34,571 nucleotides of DNA from Candidatus Omnitrophota bacterium (GCA_025453445.1 JALOQJ010000007.1:1-34571); one strand, 5' to 3'. Counted from the first letter of the stretch, positions 24,029 to 33,161 are shown. Program-made: numbers and translations. Notes: a model not told the origin generated them from the sequence alone.

Positions 24029-24055
24029 GAGTTTTATAAAATCAGAGGAGTTAAA

Positions 24056-25081
24056 ATGATTAAGGCAGGGATTATCGGAGTAACAGGTTATGCCGGGGAA
24101 GTTTTAATTGATATTCTTTTAAATCATCCTGAGGTAAGGATTGTTAATCTGTCGGCGAAAGTTGCAAAGCCGCAGCAAATTGCAGAGATATTTCCTAAGC
24201 TTCAGAATAGGATTGCTTTAATATGCACTGAACCTGATCTTGAAGAAATTAATAGCCAGTGCGACTTGGTATTTTTGGCCCTGCCGCATACGGTTTCTAT
24301 GCAGATTGTCCCGAAGCTATTGAAGGCTAAAAAGAAAGTAATTGATTTAAGCGCTGATTATCGGCTGAAAAATATTAAAATTTATAAAAAATTCTATGGA
24401 GTAAGCCACAAAGATAAAGCAAATCTTAAAAATGCCGTTTACGGGCTCCCGGAAATTTATCGCAATAAAATTAAACAAGCATCTTTTATTGCTAACCCCG
24501 GTTGTTATCCCACCGCGGCAATATTGGCTTTAGCGCCGCTGGCAGCATTGAATTTAATCGATTTAGATTCGGTAATCATCGACGCTAAATCAGGAGTGAC
24601 CGGCGCAGGAAGAAAGCCTTCTGAAGGGCTTTTATTCCCGGAGATCAATGAAGATTTTAAAGCATATAAAGTTAATATCCATCAGCATAGCCCGGAAATT
24701 AATCAGGTGCTTTCAGGCCTGTCCAGAAAGGCAATGGAAGTAACTTTTGTGCCGCATCTTTTGCCTTTGAATCAAGGGATTCTGGAAACTATTTATGTAA
24801 ATAAAGCAAAAAGCGCAAAACCCGCTAAAACAAAAAACTTAGCAGAGTTATACAAAAAATTTTATAAAAAAGAGCCTTTTGTAAGGATCAAAGGAGAAGG
24901 CCTATTTCCGCGGATTAAGGATGTGGTAGGGGCGAATTTTTGCGATATCGGGATTAAAGATTGCGGTGATAAGATAATTATTATTTCCGCGATTGATAAT
25001 TTAATTAAGGGCGCTTCAGGGCAGGCAGTGCAGAATATGAATATTATGTATGGCTTTCCCGAGACGCTGGGTTTATTATGA
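24056..25081 (+). CDS. argC: N-acetyl-gamma-glutamyl-phosphate reductase
   Basis: Third step of arginine synthesis, NADPH-dependent reduction of acetylglutamyl phosphate. 341 aa. Nucleotide fold IIGVTGYAGEVLIDIL at residue 5; catalytic Cys150 in NPGCYPTAA; SGVTGAGRKPSEG near 181; HQHSPEINQ near 210; VPHLLPLNQGI near 231. First gene of the operon with its own promoter. The stop overlaps argJ by 4 bp. Confidence 0.97.
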   Translation: MIKAGIIGVTGYAGEVLIDILLNHPEVRIVNLSAKVAKPQQIAEIFPKLQNRIALICTEPDLEEINSQCDLVFLALPHTVSMQIVPKLLKAKKKVIDLSADYRLKNIKIYKKFYGVSHKDKANLKNAVYGLPEIYRNKIKQASFIANPGCYPTAAILALAPLAALNLIDLDSVIIDAKSGVTGAGRKPSEGLLFPEINEDFKAYKVNIHQHSPEINQVLSGLSRKAMEVTFVPHLLPLNQGILETIYVNKAKSAKPAKTKNLAELYKKFYKKEPFVRIKGEGLFPRIKDVVGANFCDIGIKDCGDKIIIISAIDNLIKGASGQAVQNMNIMYGFPETLGLL

Positions 25082-26220
25082 CGTCTGTTTTTAAAAAAGT
25101 TATTTTGCCTTTAGGTTTTCAGGCTAATGGCCTATCTGCTGGTTTAAAAAGGAAGAATAAGCTGGATTTAGCGTTGCTTTATTCTGTAGTGCCTGCTAAA
25201 GCAAGTTGTTTGTTTACCCGCAACAAAATTCTTGCCGCGCCGATTATTGTCTGTAAAAAGCACCTTAAAAATAATCAGGGATTTCAGGCAGTAATTGCGA
25301 ATAGCGGCAATGCTAATTGTTTTACAGGAGCGCAGGGTATAAAAGATGCTCTTGCTATGGCAGCTTCAGCAGGAAGTGCTTTAGGAGTTAAAAAAGAGGC
25401 TGTATTAGTGGCTTCTACCGGAATCATCGGTAGAAAACTACCCATAGATAAAATTAAAAAAGCTATGCCTGTTTTAGTAAGTGGCCTGACAGAGTCAGGT
25501 GTAGATAAAGCAAAAAAAGCAATTATGACCACTGATACTTTTAGCAAAGAGATTACTGTGAAGTTTGTTCTCGGTGGTAAAACCATCACCTGTTGTGGTA
25601 TTGCTAAAGGCGCTGGTATGATTGCTCCGGATATGGCAACTATGCTTTGTTTTATTCTTACTGACGCGCAAATTACCCAGGGTGCTTTAAATAAAGCCCT
25701 GCAAACGGCTGTAGAGAAATCTTTTAATTGTATTACTGTAGACGGCTGTATGAGTACAAATGATACGGTGATGGTTTTAGCAAACGGCATGGCGGGTAAC
25801 AAATTAATTACTGCCGGCAGTAATTTTGCAGTTTTTTCTTCAGTATTAAATAAAGCCTGCCTGGAATTGGCGAAAATGATTGTCCGGGATGCTGAAGGCG
25901 CAACTAAATTCGTGCATATCAAAGTAATTCAAGCAAAGAGCGCAAAAGAGGCTAAAACAGCGGCTTTAAGTATTGCCAATTCTGCACTTTTTAAAACCGC
26001 GATGTTTGCCTCAAGCCCTAATATCATGGGAAGGATTACCGCGGCAATCGGCGCAAGTGGCGTGGCAGTTAAAGAGCAAGGCCTGAGAATTAAGTATAGC
26101 CCCTTAAAGAAGAAAGAAGTTAATATTGAGATTTCTCTTGGGTGCGGTAAGGCCCGGGCAGAAGTGTATACTTCAGATTTATCGTATGAGTATGTAAAAA
26201 TAAACGCAGAATATAATTAA
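25078..26220 (+). CDS. argJ: Glutamate N-acetyltransferase / amino-acid acetyltransferase ArgJ
   Basis: Transfers the acetyl group from N-acetylornithine to glutamate, recycling it; the precursor self-cleaves into two chains. 380 aa. The cleavage/nucleophile residue is Thr188 in KGAGMIAPDMATML. NSGNANCFTGAQG near 79 forms the oxyanion part and STNDTVM near 223 is conserved. Whether it also uses acetyl-CoA (bifunctional type) cannot be settled by eye, but no argA or argE is in view. Translationally coupled to argC. Confidence 0.95.
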   Translation: MTSVFKKVILPLGFQANGLSAGLKRKNKLDLALLYSVVPAKASCLFTRNKILAAPIIVCKKHLKNNQGFQAVIANSGNANCFTGAQGIKDALAMAASAGSALGVKKEAVLVASTGIIGRKLPIDKIKKAMPVLVSGLTESGVDKAKKAIMTTDTFSKEITVKFVLGGKTITCCGIAKGAGMIAPDMATMLCFILTDAQITQGALNKALQTAVEKSFNCITVDGCMSTNDTVMVLANGMAGNKLITAGSNFAVFSSVLNKACLELAKMIVRDAEGATKFVHIKVIQAKSAKEAKTAALSIANSALFKTAMFASSPNIMGRITAAIGASGVAVKEQGLRIKYSPLKKKEVNIEISLGCGKARAEVYTSDLSYEYVKINAEYN

Positions 26221-26233
26221 GAAAGGTTAAAAT

Positions 26234-27088
26234 ATGGATGAGGCAATTAAGAAAGCAGAAGTTCTGGTAGAAGCACTGCCATACATTAAAAAATTCCACA
26301 AGAAAGTTATTGTTATCAAGTATGGCGGTAGTATCCTTGGGGAGGAAAAAATCAGGCGGGGCGTTTTAGAAGATATTGTTTTTTTGAATTTCATGGGCTT
26401 AAGGCCGGTTTTGGTGCATGGCGGCGGGCCGAATATCAGCGATCGCATGCGTACCAGCGGCAGGAAAGCCGAATTCATCGATGGGATGCGCGTTACCGAC
26501 GAAGAAACACTGGTAGTTGTGGAAGAAGAGCTGCAGAAATTGAATGATATGATCGTAGAGGAAATATCCGACCTGGGGGCTAAATCCGCAGGCTTAAACG
26601 GCAAGAACGATAAATTAATTCAGGCAGAAAAGAAGAAAGCTAAAATAGACTTAGGCTTGGTCGGTAATATTATTGGCATTGATCCTGAAGCAGTATTGGA
26701 TATTTTAAAATCTGACAAGGTGCCTGTGATCCTGCCGATGGGCAGGGGCAGCGATAAAAAAGCTTACAATGTCAACGCCGACGAGGCAGCAGCGCATATT
26801 GCCGTTGCTTTGAAAGCGGAAAAACTGGTTTTATTAACTAATGTAAAAGGGGTAATGCGTAATTCTGATGATCAGGCTTCTTTTCTTTCTACCCTGACTA
26901 CTGAAGAAGCAAAAGGATTGATTAGTGAAAATGTTATACAACAGGGAATGATTCCTAAGGTTAATGCCTGTATCATGGCTTTAGAGGGTGGAGTGAAAAA
27001 GACGCACATGATTGATGCGCGTACCCCGCATGGATTACTTTTGGAAATATTTACAGTTAAAGGAGTGGGAACGGAGATAGTAAAATGA
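26234..27088 (+). CDS. argB: Acetylglutamate kinase
   Basis: Second step of arginine synthesis and the usual point of feedback control. 284 aa. KYGGSILGEE near residue 30, VLVHGGGPNIS near 59, SAGLNGKND near 117, NVNADEAAAHIA near 178 and the C-terminal GMIPKVNACIMALEGGVKKTHMIDAR. An N-terminal helix of about 20 residues (KKAEVLVEALPYIKKF) is present, as in the hexameric, arginine-inhibited form, so feedback inhibition is likely. AAAGG lies before the ATG. Overlaps argD by 4 bp. Confidence 0.96.
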   Translation: MDEAIKKAEVLVEALPYIKKFHKKVIVIKYGGSILGEEKIRRGVLEDIVFLNFMGLRPVLVHGGGPNISDRMRTSGRKAEFIDGMRVTDEETLVVVEEELQKLNDMIVEEISDLGAKSAGLNGKNDKLIQAEKKKAKIDLGLVGNIIGIDPEAVLDILKSDKVPVILPMGRGSDKKAYNVNADEAAAHIAVALKAEKLVLLTNVKGVMRNSDDQASFLSTLTTEEAKGLISENVIQQGMIPKVNACIMALEGGVKKTHMIDARTPHGLLLEIFTVKGVGTEIVK

Positions 27089-28254
27089 CACTACAGGAAG
27101 TTTTTGATAGTTATAAGATAAATGTTATGTCTACTTATACCAAGACGCCGCTGGTCTTGGTTAAAGGTAAAGGCAGCAAGCTTTGGGACATTCATAATAA
27201 GGCTTATCTGGATTTTTTCCCCGGATGGGGAGTAGGCAGCCTTGGCCATTGCCATCCTAAAGTCATGCAGGCTGTTAGGAGCCAGGTTTCTAAATTAATT
27301 TTTGTACCAAACAATTATTATAATATCCCGCAGGCGAAGCTGGCCGAAGAGATTATAGCTGTGTCTTTTCCGGGAAAAGTTTTTTTCTGCAATTCCGGCG
27401 CAGAGGCAAACGAAGGGGCGATAAAATTAAGCCGTAAGTTTGGACAGGGCAGATTTGAAATCATTACCTTTGAGAATTCTTTTCACGGTAGGACTCTTGC
27501 TGCTTTGGCAGCTACGGGCCAGAAGAAATACCAGTCTGGGTTCGCTCCTTTGCCTGTTGGGTTTACGGCGGTTAAGTTTAATGATTTGGCTGCGGTAAAA
27601 GCTGCTTTGACTGAGAAGACCGTGGCAATTATGCTGGAATTGGTTCAGGGTGAAGGCGGAGTTAATCTGGCAGATAAAGATTTTGTTTTGGGCTTAAGAA
27701 AACTATGCGATGAGAAAAACTTGCTTTTGATTGTTGATGAAGTTCAGACAGGTATTGGCAGGACAGGAAAATTCTTTGCTTATCAGCATTATGGGATTAC
27801 TCCTGATATTATGACTTTGGCCAAGGCATTAGGCGGAGGCCTGCCGATTGGAGCAATGGTGGCCAGCCAAAAAATTGCCGATACTTTAGGCCCGGGCATG
27901 CATGCTTCAACTTTTGGTGGCAGCCCGTTGGTTTCGAAGGCTGCTTTAGCGGTTTTAGAAGCAATAGAAAAAGAAAAATTACTTCATAATACCCAAAAAA
28001 TGGGGGCTTATTTATTGGCTAAACTCAATGAATTGAAAGCCAAATGTCCGCTTATCCAGGAAGTAAGAGGTTTAGGTTTAATGATAGGTGTGGAATTGTC
28101 TGTTGAAGGAAAAGTAATCGTAGAAAAATGCATAGGGAAAGGCCTCCTGATTAATTGTACCCATGATAAGGTCTTAAGATTGATGCCGGCGTTGAATATT
28201 ACCAAGAAAGAAATTGATAAGGCCATAGGGATCTTAAACGAGGTATTAAAATGA
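27085..28254 (+). CDS. argD: Acetylornithine aminotransferase
   Basis: PLP enzyme making N-acetylornithine. 389 aa. Motifs are FFPGWGVGSLGHCHPKV near residue 46, CNSGAEANEGAIKLSRK near 104, SFHGRTLAALAATGQ near 130, the cofactor VDEVQTGIGRTGK near 219, and Lys247 in LAKALGGGLP. ArgD often also serves as succinyl-diaminopimelate aminotransferase, relevant because lysine genes lie downstream and no dapC or dapL is visible. Coupled to argB and argF by 4-bp overlaps. Confidence 0.95.
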   Translation: MTLQEVFDSYKINVMSTYTKTPLVLVKGKGSKLWDIHNKAYLDFFPGWGVGSLGHCHPKVMQAVRSQVSKLIFVPNNYYNIPQAKLAEEIIAVSFPGKVFFCNSGAEANEGAIKLSRKFGQGRFEIITFENSFHGRTLAALAATGQKKYQSGFAPLPVGFTAVKFNDLAAVKAALTEKTVAIMLELVQGEGGVNLADKDFVLGLRKLCDEKNLLLIVDEVQTGIGRTGKFFAYQHYGITPDIMTLAKALGGGLPIGAMVASQKIADTLGPGMHASTFGGSPLVSKAALAVLEAIEKEKLLHNTQKMGAYLLAKLNELKAKCPLIQEVRGLGLMIGVELSVEGKVIVEKCIGKGLLINCTHDKVLRLMPALNITKKEIDKAIGILNEVLK

Positions 28255-29165
28255 AGAAAGATTTGATTTCCATAAAAGATTTAAGTGTCAAAGAAATCCA
28301 GGATATTTTTACGCTTACTGATCAGCTTAAAAAAAATAAGTCTAAATTCAGTAAAGCGCTGGCTGGAAAGACGTTGGTATTGTTATTTCAGAAGCCCTCT
28401 AATAGGACAAGGGTATCTTTTGAGGTTGGAATGTACCAATTAGGCGGCAATGCTGTTTATTTAAGCCCTGGTGAGATTAATCTGGGAGTGAGAGAATCAA
28501 TTCATGATGTGGCAAAAACTTTATCACGCTATGCTGATGCCATAGTTCTAAGGACATTTGAGCATCAGAATGTTTTAGAGATGGCTAAATTTGCCGAAGC
28601 TGTGGTAATTAACGGGTTGTCGGATTTTTCTCATCCTTGTCAGGCCTTAGCAGATATCTATACGATTAAAGAAAAACTTAAAACGGTTAAGGGTAAAACT
28701 CTTGCTTATATCGGCGATGGTAATAATGTTTGCAATTCATTGTTATTTGCCTGTGCGAAGACAGGGATGAATATGAATGTAGCTTCGCCTGAGGGATTTG
28801 CGCCTGAAGCAGCGGTGTTGTCTGAGGCTAAAAAGATTAGCGCAGGATCTGCTGAGATAAAAATATTTTATGACTCTGTTGAAGCGGTTAAAAACAGTGA
28901 TGTTATTTATACTGATGTTTGGGCAAGTATGGGGCAGGAAGCTGAAGCAGAAGAGAGAAAAAAGGCATTTAAGGATTTTCAGATTAATGCTAAACTTGTC
29001 AGCTTGGCTAAGAAAGGTGCTTTGATAATGCATTGCCTGCCGGCGCATCGGGGCGAAGAAATATCCGCTGATGTAATTGATGGAAAAAATTCTGTTGTTT
29101 TTGATCAGGCGGAAAACAGAATGCATGTGCAGAAGGCAATTTTAATTAAACTACTAAAAAGATAA
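28251..29165 (+). CDS. argF: Ornithine carbamoyltransferase
   Basis: Forms citrulline from ornithine and carbamoyl phosphate. 304 aa. The carbamoyl phosphate motif is KPSNRTRVSFE near residue 46 (Asn where many have Thr), with SHPCQALAD near 124, and the ornithine and active-site motif MHCLPAHRGEEI near 260. The domain linkage and length are normal. After the stop there is a 76-nt gap to argG, the longest within the arg unit until argG-argH, filled by heptamer repeats. Confidence 0.95.
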   Translation: MKKDLISIKDLSVKEIQDIFTLTDQLKKNKSKFSKALAGKTLVLLFQKPSNRTRVSFEVGMYQLGGNAVYLSPGEINLGVRESIHDVAKTLSRYADAIVLRTFEHQNVLEMAKFAEAVVINGLSDFSHPCQALADIYTIKEKLKTVKGKTLAYIGDGNNVCNSLLFACAKTGMNMNVASPEGFAPEAAVLSEAKKISAGSAEIKIFYDSVEAVKNSDVIYTDVWASMGQEAEAEERKKAFKDFQINAKLVSLAKKGALIMHCLPAHRGEEISADVIDGKNSVVFDQAENRMHVQKAILIKLLKR

Positions 29166-29171
29166 TTTTTC

Positions 29172-29230
29172 GGCTGTCAGCTTTCAGCTATCAGCAATCA
29201 GCTGAAGACTGAAAGCTGAAAACTGAAAGC
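29172..29230. repeat. Inverted heptamer array between argF and argG
   Basis: Forward copies (GGCTGTC, AGCTTTC, AGCTATC, AGCAATC, AGCTGAA) are followed by copies on the opposite strand (GAAAGCT type). TCAGCTTTCAG (29177-29187) pairs perfectly with CTGAAAGCTGA (29209-29219), forming an 11-bp stem over a 21-nt loop. There is no T run, so termination is unlikely. The argG ribosome site (GGAG, 29232-29235) directly adjoins the array. Confidence 0.85.
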
Positions 29231-29241
29231 TGGAGAATATG

Positions 29242-30423
29242 ATGAAGAAAGTAATATTAGCTTATTCAGGCGGGCTTGATACATCCTGTATTGTTAAATG
29301 GTTAAATGAGCGGGGGTATGATGTCATTTGCTTTATGGCAGATTTAGGACAAGGTTTGGGCCAGGGCGAAGATATTGAAGCTATCGAGGAGAGGGCATAT
29401 GCTGCGGGTGCATCAAAAGTATACATTAAAGACCTACAGGATGAATTTGCCCAAAGTTTTGTCCTGCCAGCTTTAAAAGCTAATGCTATTTATGAGGGTA
29501 AATACCTTTTGGCTACTGCATTAGGCAGGCCGTTAATTGCAAAATACTTGGTGCAAATTGCGCACAAAGAAAAAGCGCATGCCATAGCCCACGGCTGTAC
29601 TGGTAAAGGCAATGATCAGGTGAGGCTGGAAGTTGCCGCAGGAATACTTGATCCAAAATTAGAAATCATTGCTCCTGTAAGGAGCTGGGAATTTAAATCG
29701 CGCGAAGAAGAAATTGAATACGCGCAAATGCATAATATTCCTATCGATGTTACTAAAAAGAAGCCGTATAGTATTGATAGGAATCTTTGGGGGATTAGTA
29801 TTGAGTCGGGAATTTTAGAAGACTTGGAACAGGAGCCGCCGGAAGATGCTTATATGATTACTAAGTCGCCCAGCGGCACAACGAGTTACCCGCGGTATGT
29901 GGAAATTTATTTTGAAAAAGGAATCCCGAAAAAACTAGACGGCAAAAGCTGTAAATTAACAACTTTAATTAGCCGTCTGAATGAAATCGGCGGCCTCTAT
30001 GGCGTAGGCAGAAGCGATTTAGTGGAGAACAGATTGGTGGGGATTAAGTCACGGGAAATTTATGAAGCTCCTGCTGCAACCATTCTCTATACTGCGCATA
30101 AAGAATTGGAGAGTTTAGTTTTGGATAGAGAACTGGCACATTTTAAAGAGATGATTGCCTTAAAATATTCGGAGCTGGTGTATTATGGGTTATGGTATTC
30201 GCCCTTAAAGGAAGCACTGGATTCTTTTGTGGAATCTACGCAGGAATTAGTTAGCGGGACAATTAAGTTAAAATTATTTAAGGGCAACTGCGTTGCTGTG
30301 GCAAGAAAATCGCAGAATGCGCTTTATAAAAAAGAATTAGCTACTTACGGCAAAGAAGATAAGTTTAATCAGCAGCTTGCTGAAGGGTTTATAAAAATCT
30401 GGGGAATGCCGTATAAAAGGTAA
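29242..30423 (+). CDS. argG: Argininosuccinate synthase
   Basis: Condenses citrulline and aspartate using ATP. 393 aa from ATG 29242, chosen because GGAG lies 6 nt before it; ATG 29239 is also in frame. AYSGGLDTSC near residue 7 is the N-type ATP pyrophosphatase P-loop; GCTGKGNDQVRLE near 120 and SPSGTTSYPRYVEI near 213 follow. Around residues 35-43 the protein reads DLGQGLGQGEDIE, where related enzymes have one GQ-E/D segment, so GLGQ looks like a small in-frame duplication. The last codons (GMPYKR) are nearly duplicated 82 bp downstream. Confidence 0.95.
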   Translation: MKKVILAYSGGLDTSCIVKWLNERGYDVICFMADLGQGLGQGEDIEAIEERAYAAGASKVYIKDLQDEFAQSFVLPALKANAIYEGKYLLATALGRPLIAKYLVQIAHKEKAHAIAHGCTGKGNDQVRLEVAAGILDPKLEIIAPVRSWEFKSREEEIEYAQMHNIPIDVTKKKPYSIDRNLWGISIESGILEDLEQEPPEDAYMITKSPSGTTSYPRYVEIYFEKGIPKKLDGKSCKLTTLISRLNEIGGLYGVGRSDLVENRLVGIKSREIYEAPAATILYTAHKELESLVLDRELAHFKEMIALKYSELVYYGLWYSPLKEALDSFVESTQELVSGTIKLKLFKGNCVAVARKSQNALYKKELATYGKEDKFNQQLAEGFIKIWGMPYKR

Positions 30424-30503
30424 TGTCTCCTCGCAGAGCTCGGGGTGATTTCGGCGTATACGCCAAAGGCACGCCGAAATCAGGGGAATGCCTATAAAAG
30501 ATA
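30401..30503. repeat. Duplicated argG tail flanking a palindromic insert
   Basis: The end of argG (30401-30422, beginning GGGGAATGCC) is repeated at 30483-30503 with one base missing and one changed. Between the copies is a segment of about 60 bp with a perfect 12-bp inverted repeat: TGATTTCGGCGT (30446-30457) and ACGCCGAAATCA (30471-30482), its centre containing the palindrome GGCGTATACGCC. This fits insertion of a small palindromic element with target duplication, or a slipped duplication. No poly-T follows the stem. Confidence 0.7.
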
Positions 30504-30525
30504 GTAGGTAGGATTAGGGGGAAAA

Positions 30526-31905
30526 ATGAGTAAAAAACTCTGGGGAACAAGATTTTCTAAAAAAACAAGCGCCTTGACGGATAAATTTACTTCCAGCATA
30601 TCTTTTGATTACAGGTTAGCTAAATACGATATTTTAGGTAGTATTGCCCATGCAAAAATGCTGGCCAAACAAAAAATAATTCCAACTAAGGATGCTGCCT
30701 CGATTATCAAGGGCTTAAATTTTATCCTCAAGGATGTGCAGTCAGGGAAATTTAAATTTGATTTTCAGGCAGAAGATGTCCACTCTAATATTCAGGATAT
30801 CTTAAGCAAAAAAATCGGTAAAGCCGCTCAGAGATTGCATACAGCCCGCTCAAGAAATGATCAAGTAGCGCTGGATATTAGAATGTATTTAAAAGATGAG
30901 ATTGATGAAATGGCGGATTTGATTACATTATTGGAAAAAACTATACTGAAATTTGCCAAGAATAATTCTAAAATTATTATCCCCGGATATACTCATTTGC
31001 AGGTAGCGCAATGTGTTTTACTGGCGCATCATCTGTTGGCGTATATTTCCGGATTGGAAAGAGACAAAGCAAGACTGATTGATGCAAAAAAAAGAGTGGA
31101 CCTGATGCCTTTAGGTGCTTGTGCTTTTTCAGGGACAGGTCTGCCCATAGATAGAGGATATGTTAGGAAACAATTGGGTTTTAAGGATCTGACCGCAAAC
31201 AGCATTGATTCGGTGAGTGACAGAGATTTTATTGTTGAAATATTGGCAGACTTATCGATTCTTTCCGTGCATTTATCGCGAATTGCTGAAGATTTAATTC
31301 TTTGGTCTACGAGAGAGTTTAATTTTATTGATATTGATTTTTCTTTTTGTACCGGCTCCAGCATTATGCCGCATAAGAAAAATCCTGATGTCCTGGAATT
31401 AATCCGGGGCTCTGTCGGTAAAATCCACGGAGATCTCTCTAGTGTTTTGATTCTGATGAAAGGCCTGCCTTCATCATATAACCGGGATTTGCAATTAGAT
31501 AAGCCCCCGCTTTTTAATGCCATAGATACGATGAAGGATATCCTGGAAATATTTATCGCGTTATTCGGAAACATTGTAATTGAAAAAGAAGCGATTGCCG
31601 CGAAATTAATGGACGAATCCTTATTTTCTGTGGATATCGTTGAGTATTTAATTAAAAAAGGCGTATCCTACAGGGAAGCGCATGATATCGTTGGCCGGAT
31701 GGTGAGGGATTGCCTGGATAAGGGCAAGAAGATTTCCAGTTTAACTGACCATGAATTGAAGAAATATTCGGATAAGCTTAAGCCGGATGTAAGGAAGATC
31801 CTTAATGCATGGGTGTCAGTTAACCTGAAATCATCTTATGGCGGAACTAACCCCGCGTTGGTAGGAAAACAATTAAACCTTTGGAGTAAAAAGTTAAATG
31901 CATGA
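30526..31905 (+). CDS. argH: Argininosuccinate lyase
   Basis: Last step of arginine synthesis, splitting argininosuccinate to arginine and fumarate. 459 aa. LWGTRFSKKTSALTDKFTSS at the start, HTARSRNDQVALD near 105, TPGYTHLQ-type motif (IPGYTHLQVAQ) near 153, and the fumarase-superfamily signature GSSIMPHKKNPD near 277 containing the catalytic Ser loop. AGGGG lies 4 nt before the ATG. The end overlaps lysA by 8 bp, joining the arginine and lysine genes. Confidence 0.96.
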   Translation: MSKKLWGTRFSKKTSALTDKFTSSISFDYRLAKYDILGSIAHAKMLAKQKIIPTKDAASIIKGLNFILKDVQSGKFKFDFQAEDVHSNIQDILSKKIGKAAQRLHTARSRNDQVALDIRMYLKDEIDEMADLITLLEKTILKFAKNNSKIIIPGYTHLQVAQCVLLAHHLLAYISGLERDKARLIDAKKRVDLMPLGACAFSGTGLPIDRGYVRKQLGFKDLTANSIDSVSDRDFIVEILADLSILSVHLSRIAEDLILWSTREFNFIDIDFSFCTGSSIMPHKKNPDVLELIRGSVGKIHGDLSSVLILMKGLPSSYNRDLQLDKPPLFNAIDTMKDILEIFIALFGNIVIEKEAIAAKLMDESLFSVDIVEYLIKKGVSYREAHDIVGRMVRDCLDKGKKISSLTDHELKKYSDKLKPDVRKILNAWVSVNLKSSYGGTNPALVGKQLNLWSKKLNA

Positions 31906-33160
31906 ATTTAAATATATAAATAATAATTTATACTGTGAGAAAATAAAAGTTAAAGATTTGGCTGATAAATTCGGCACACCACTTTATATTTACAGCTACC
32001 ATACGCTGGTTGATCATTTTTATAAATTACAATCAGCTTTTTCAGGAGTTGATGCCGTAGTTTGTTATTCGGTAAAAGCAAATTCTAACCTTGCGCTTTT
32101 AAAAGCCCTGGTGGATAAAGGCGCAGGTTTGGATATTGTTTCCGGCGGTGAACTCTTCCGTGCATTAAAAGCCGGCTGTCCGCCTGAAAAAATAGTCTAT
32201 GCTTCGGTCGGTAAAACCAACGCTGAAATAGAAGAGGCGATTAAAAGAGGGATTCTTTTCTTTAATGTGGAATCCTTGCCCGAGCTGGAAAATATTAACC
32301 GCATTGCCAAAAAATTAAATAAAATTACCCGTGCTGCGATCAGGATTAATCCTGATGTGGAGGCAAAAACGCATAAATTTATTACTACCGGAAAAATCAC
32401 CAATAAATTCGGCATTGACCTGGACAATGCCTATAAAATTTTACTTCTGCGTAAAAATTTTTCTCATTTAAAAATTTGCGGCTTGCATATCCACATTGGC
32501 TCTCAAATTACTCAGAGTGCGCCGTTTGTAGCAGCAGTAAAGAAAATCACTGATTTTATTGCTCATCTAAAAAGAATCGGTATTACCTTGGAGTATCTTA
32601 ATATCGGAGGCGGATTAGGGATTATTTACAAAAATGAAACTCCGCAGACCGCGCAAATCTATGCAAAAAAGATCCTTCCGTTTTTAAGGAAAAGCGGTTT
32701 AAAAATAATTTTAGAACCGGGTAGGTTCATTGTCGGCAATGCCGGTATATTGGTGACGAAAGTTTTGTATCTGAAAGATACCCCGAAGAAAAAATTTGTG
32801 ATTATCGATGCCGGGATGAACGATTTGATCCGTCCGGCGCTTTATGATGCGTATCATATGATTTTGCCTCTTCAGAAAAGAGGCGTGCGATTGGAAAAAG
32901 TAGATGTAGTCGGCCCTATCTGTGAAAGCGGCGATTTTTTAGCAAAAGAAAGAAAGTTACCGCTGGTTAAAGAGGGAGAGTATCTTGCGGTAATGAGTGC
33001 CGGAGCGTATGGCTTTAGCATGTCTAGTAATTATAATTCCCGCCGCCGTTTGGCGGAATTGTTGGTTGTTAAAGACCAGGTATTTGTAATCAGGAAGCGC
33101 GAATCTTTTGATGATTTAGTGCGCAATGAAGAAGTTCCATCTTTTCTTTTAGGTTTATAG
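31898..33160 (+). CDS. lysA: Diaminopimelate decarboxylase
   Basis: Final lysine step, PLP-dependent decarboxylation of meso-diaminopimelate. 420 aa, fold type III. Lys60 in SVKANSNLALLK binds PLP; GLHIHIGSQI near 198, GGGLGIIY near 236, EPGRFIVGNAG near 272 and the active-site Cys in CESGDFLA near 346 complete the site. GGAG lies about 12 nt before the ATG, inside argH. dapF follows with a 1-nt gap, so lysine and peptidoglycan precursor genes are co-expressed. Confidence 0.95.
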   Translation: MHEFKYINNNLYCEKIKVKDLADKFGTPLYIYSYHTLVDHFYKLQSAFSGVDAVVCYSVKANSNLALLKALVDKGAGLDIVSGGELFRALKAGCPPEKIVYASVGKTNAEIEEAIKRGILFFNVESLPELENINRIAKKLNKITRAAIRINPDVEAKTHKFITTGKITNKFGIDLDNAYKILLLRKNFSHLKICGLHIHIGSQITQSAPFVAAVKKITDFIAHLKRIGITLEYLNIGGGLGIIYKNETPQTAQIYAKKILPFLRKSGLKIILEPGRFIVGNAGILVTKVLYLKDTPKKKFVIIDAGMNDLIRPALYDAYHMILPLQKRGVRLEKVDVVGPICESGDFLAKERKLPLVKEGEYLAVMSAGAYGFSMSSNYNSRRRLAELLVVKDQVFVIRKRESFDDLVRNEEVPSFLLGL

Positions 33161-33161
33161 T

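Noticed and set aside
24000-24055. ArgR operator before argC
   Set aside because: The AT-rich leader has only loose similarity to ARG boxes; not enough to call.
25284-25922. Minus-strand open frame of 212 codons
   Set aside because: Antisense to argJ, with no ribosome site and no family resemblance.
29172-29230. Possible CRISPR-like array
   Set aside because: Units are 7 bp and contiguous, without spacers, so it is a simple tandem/inverted repeat.
30446-30482. Terminator after argG
   Set aside because: A strong stem is present but no T run follows, and argH continues the pathway; described as a repeat instead.
31029-31574. Minus-strand open frame of 181 codons
   Set aside because: Antisense to argH core motifs; a shadow.
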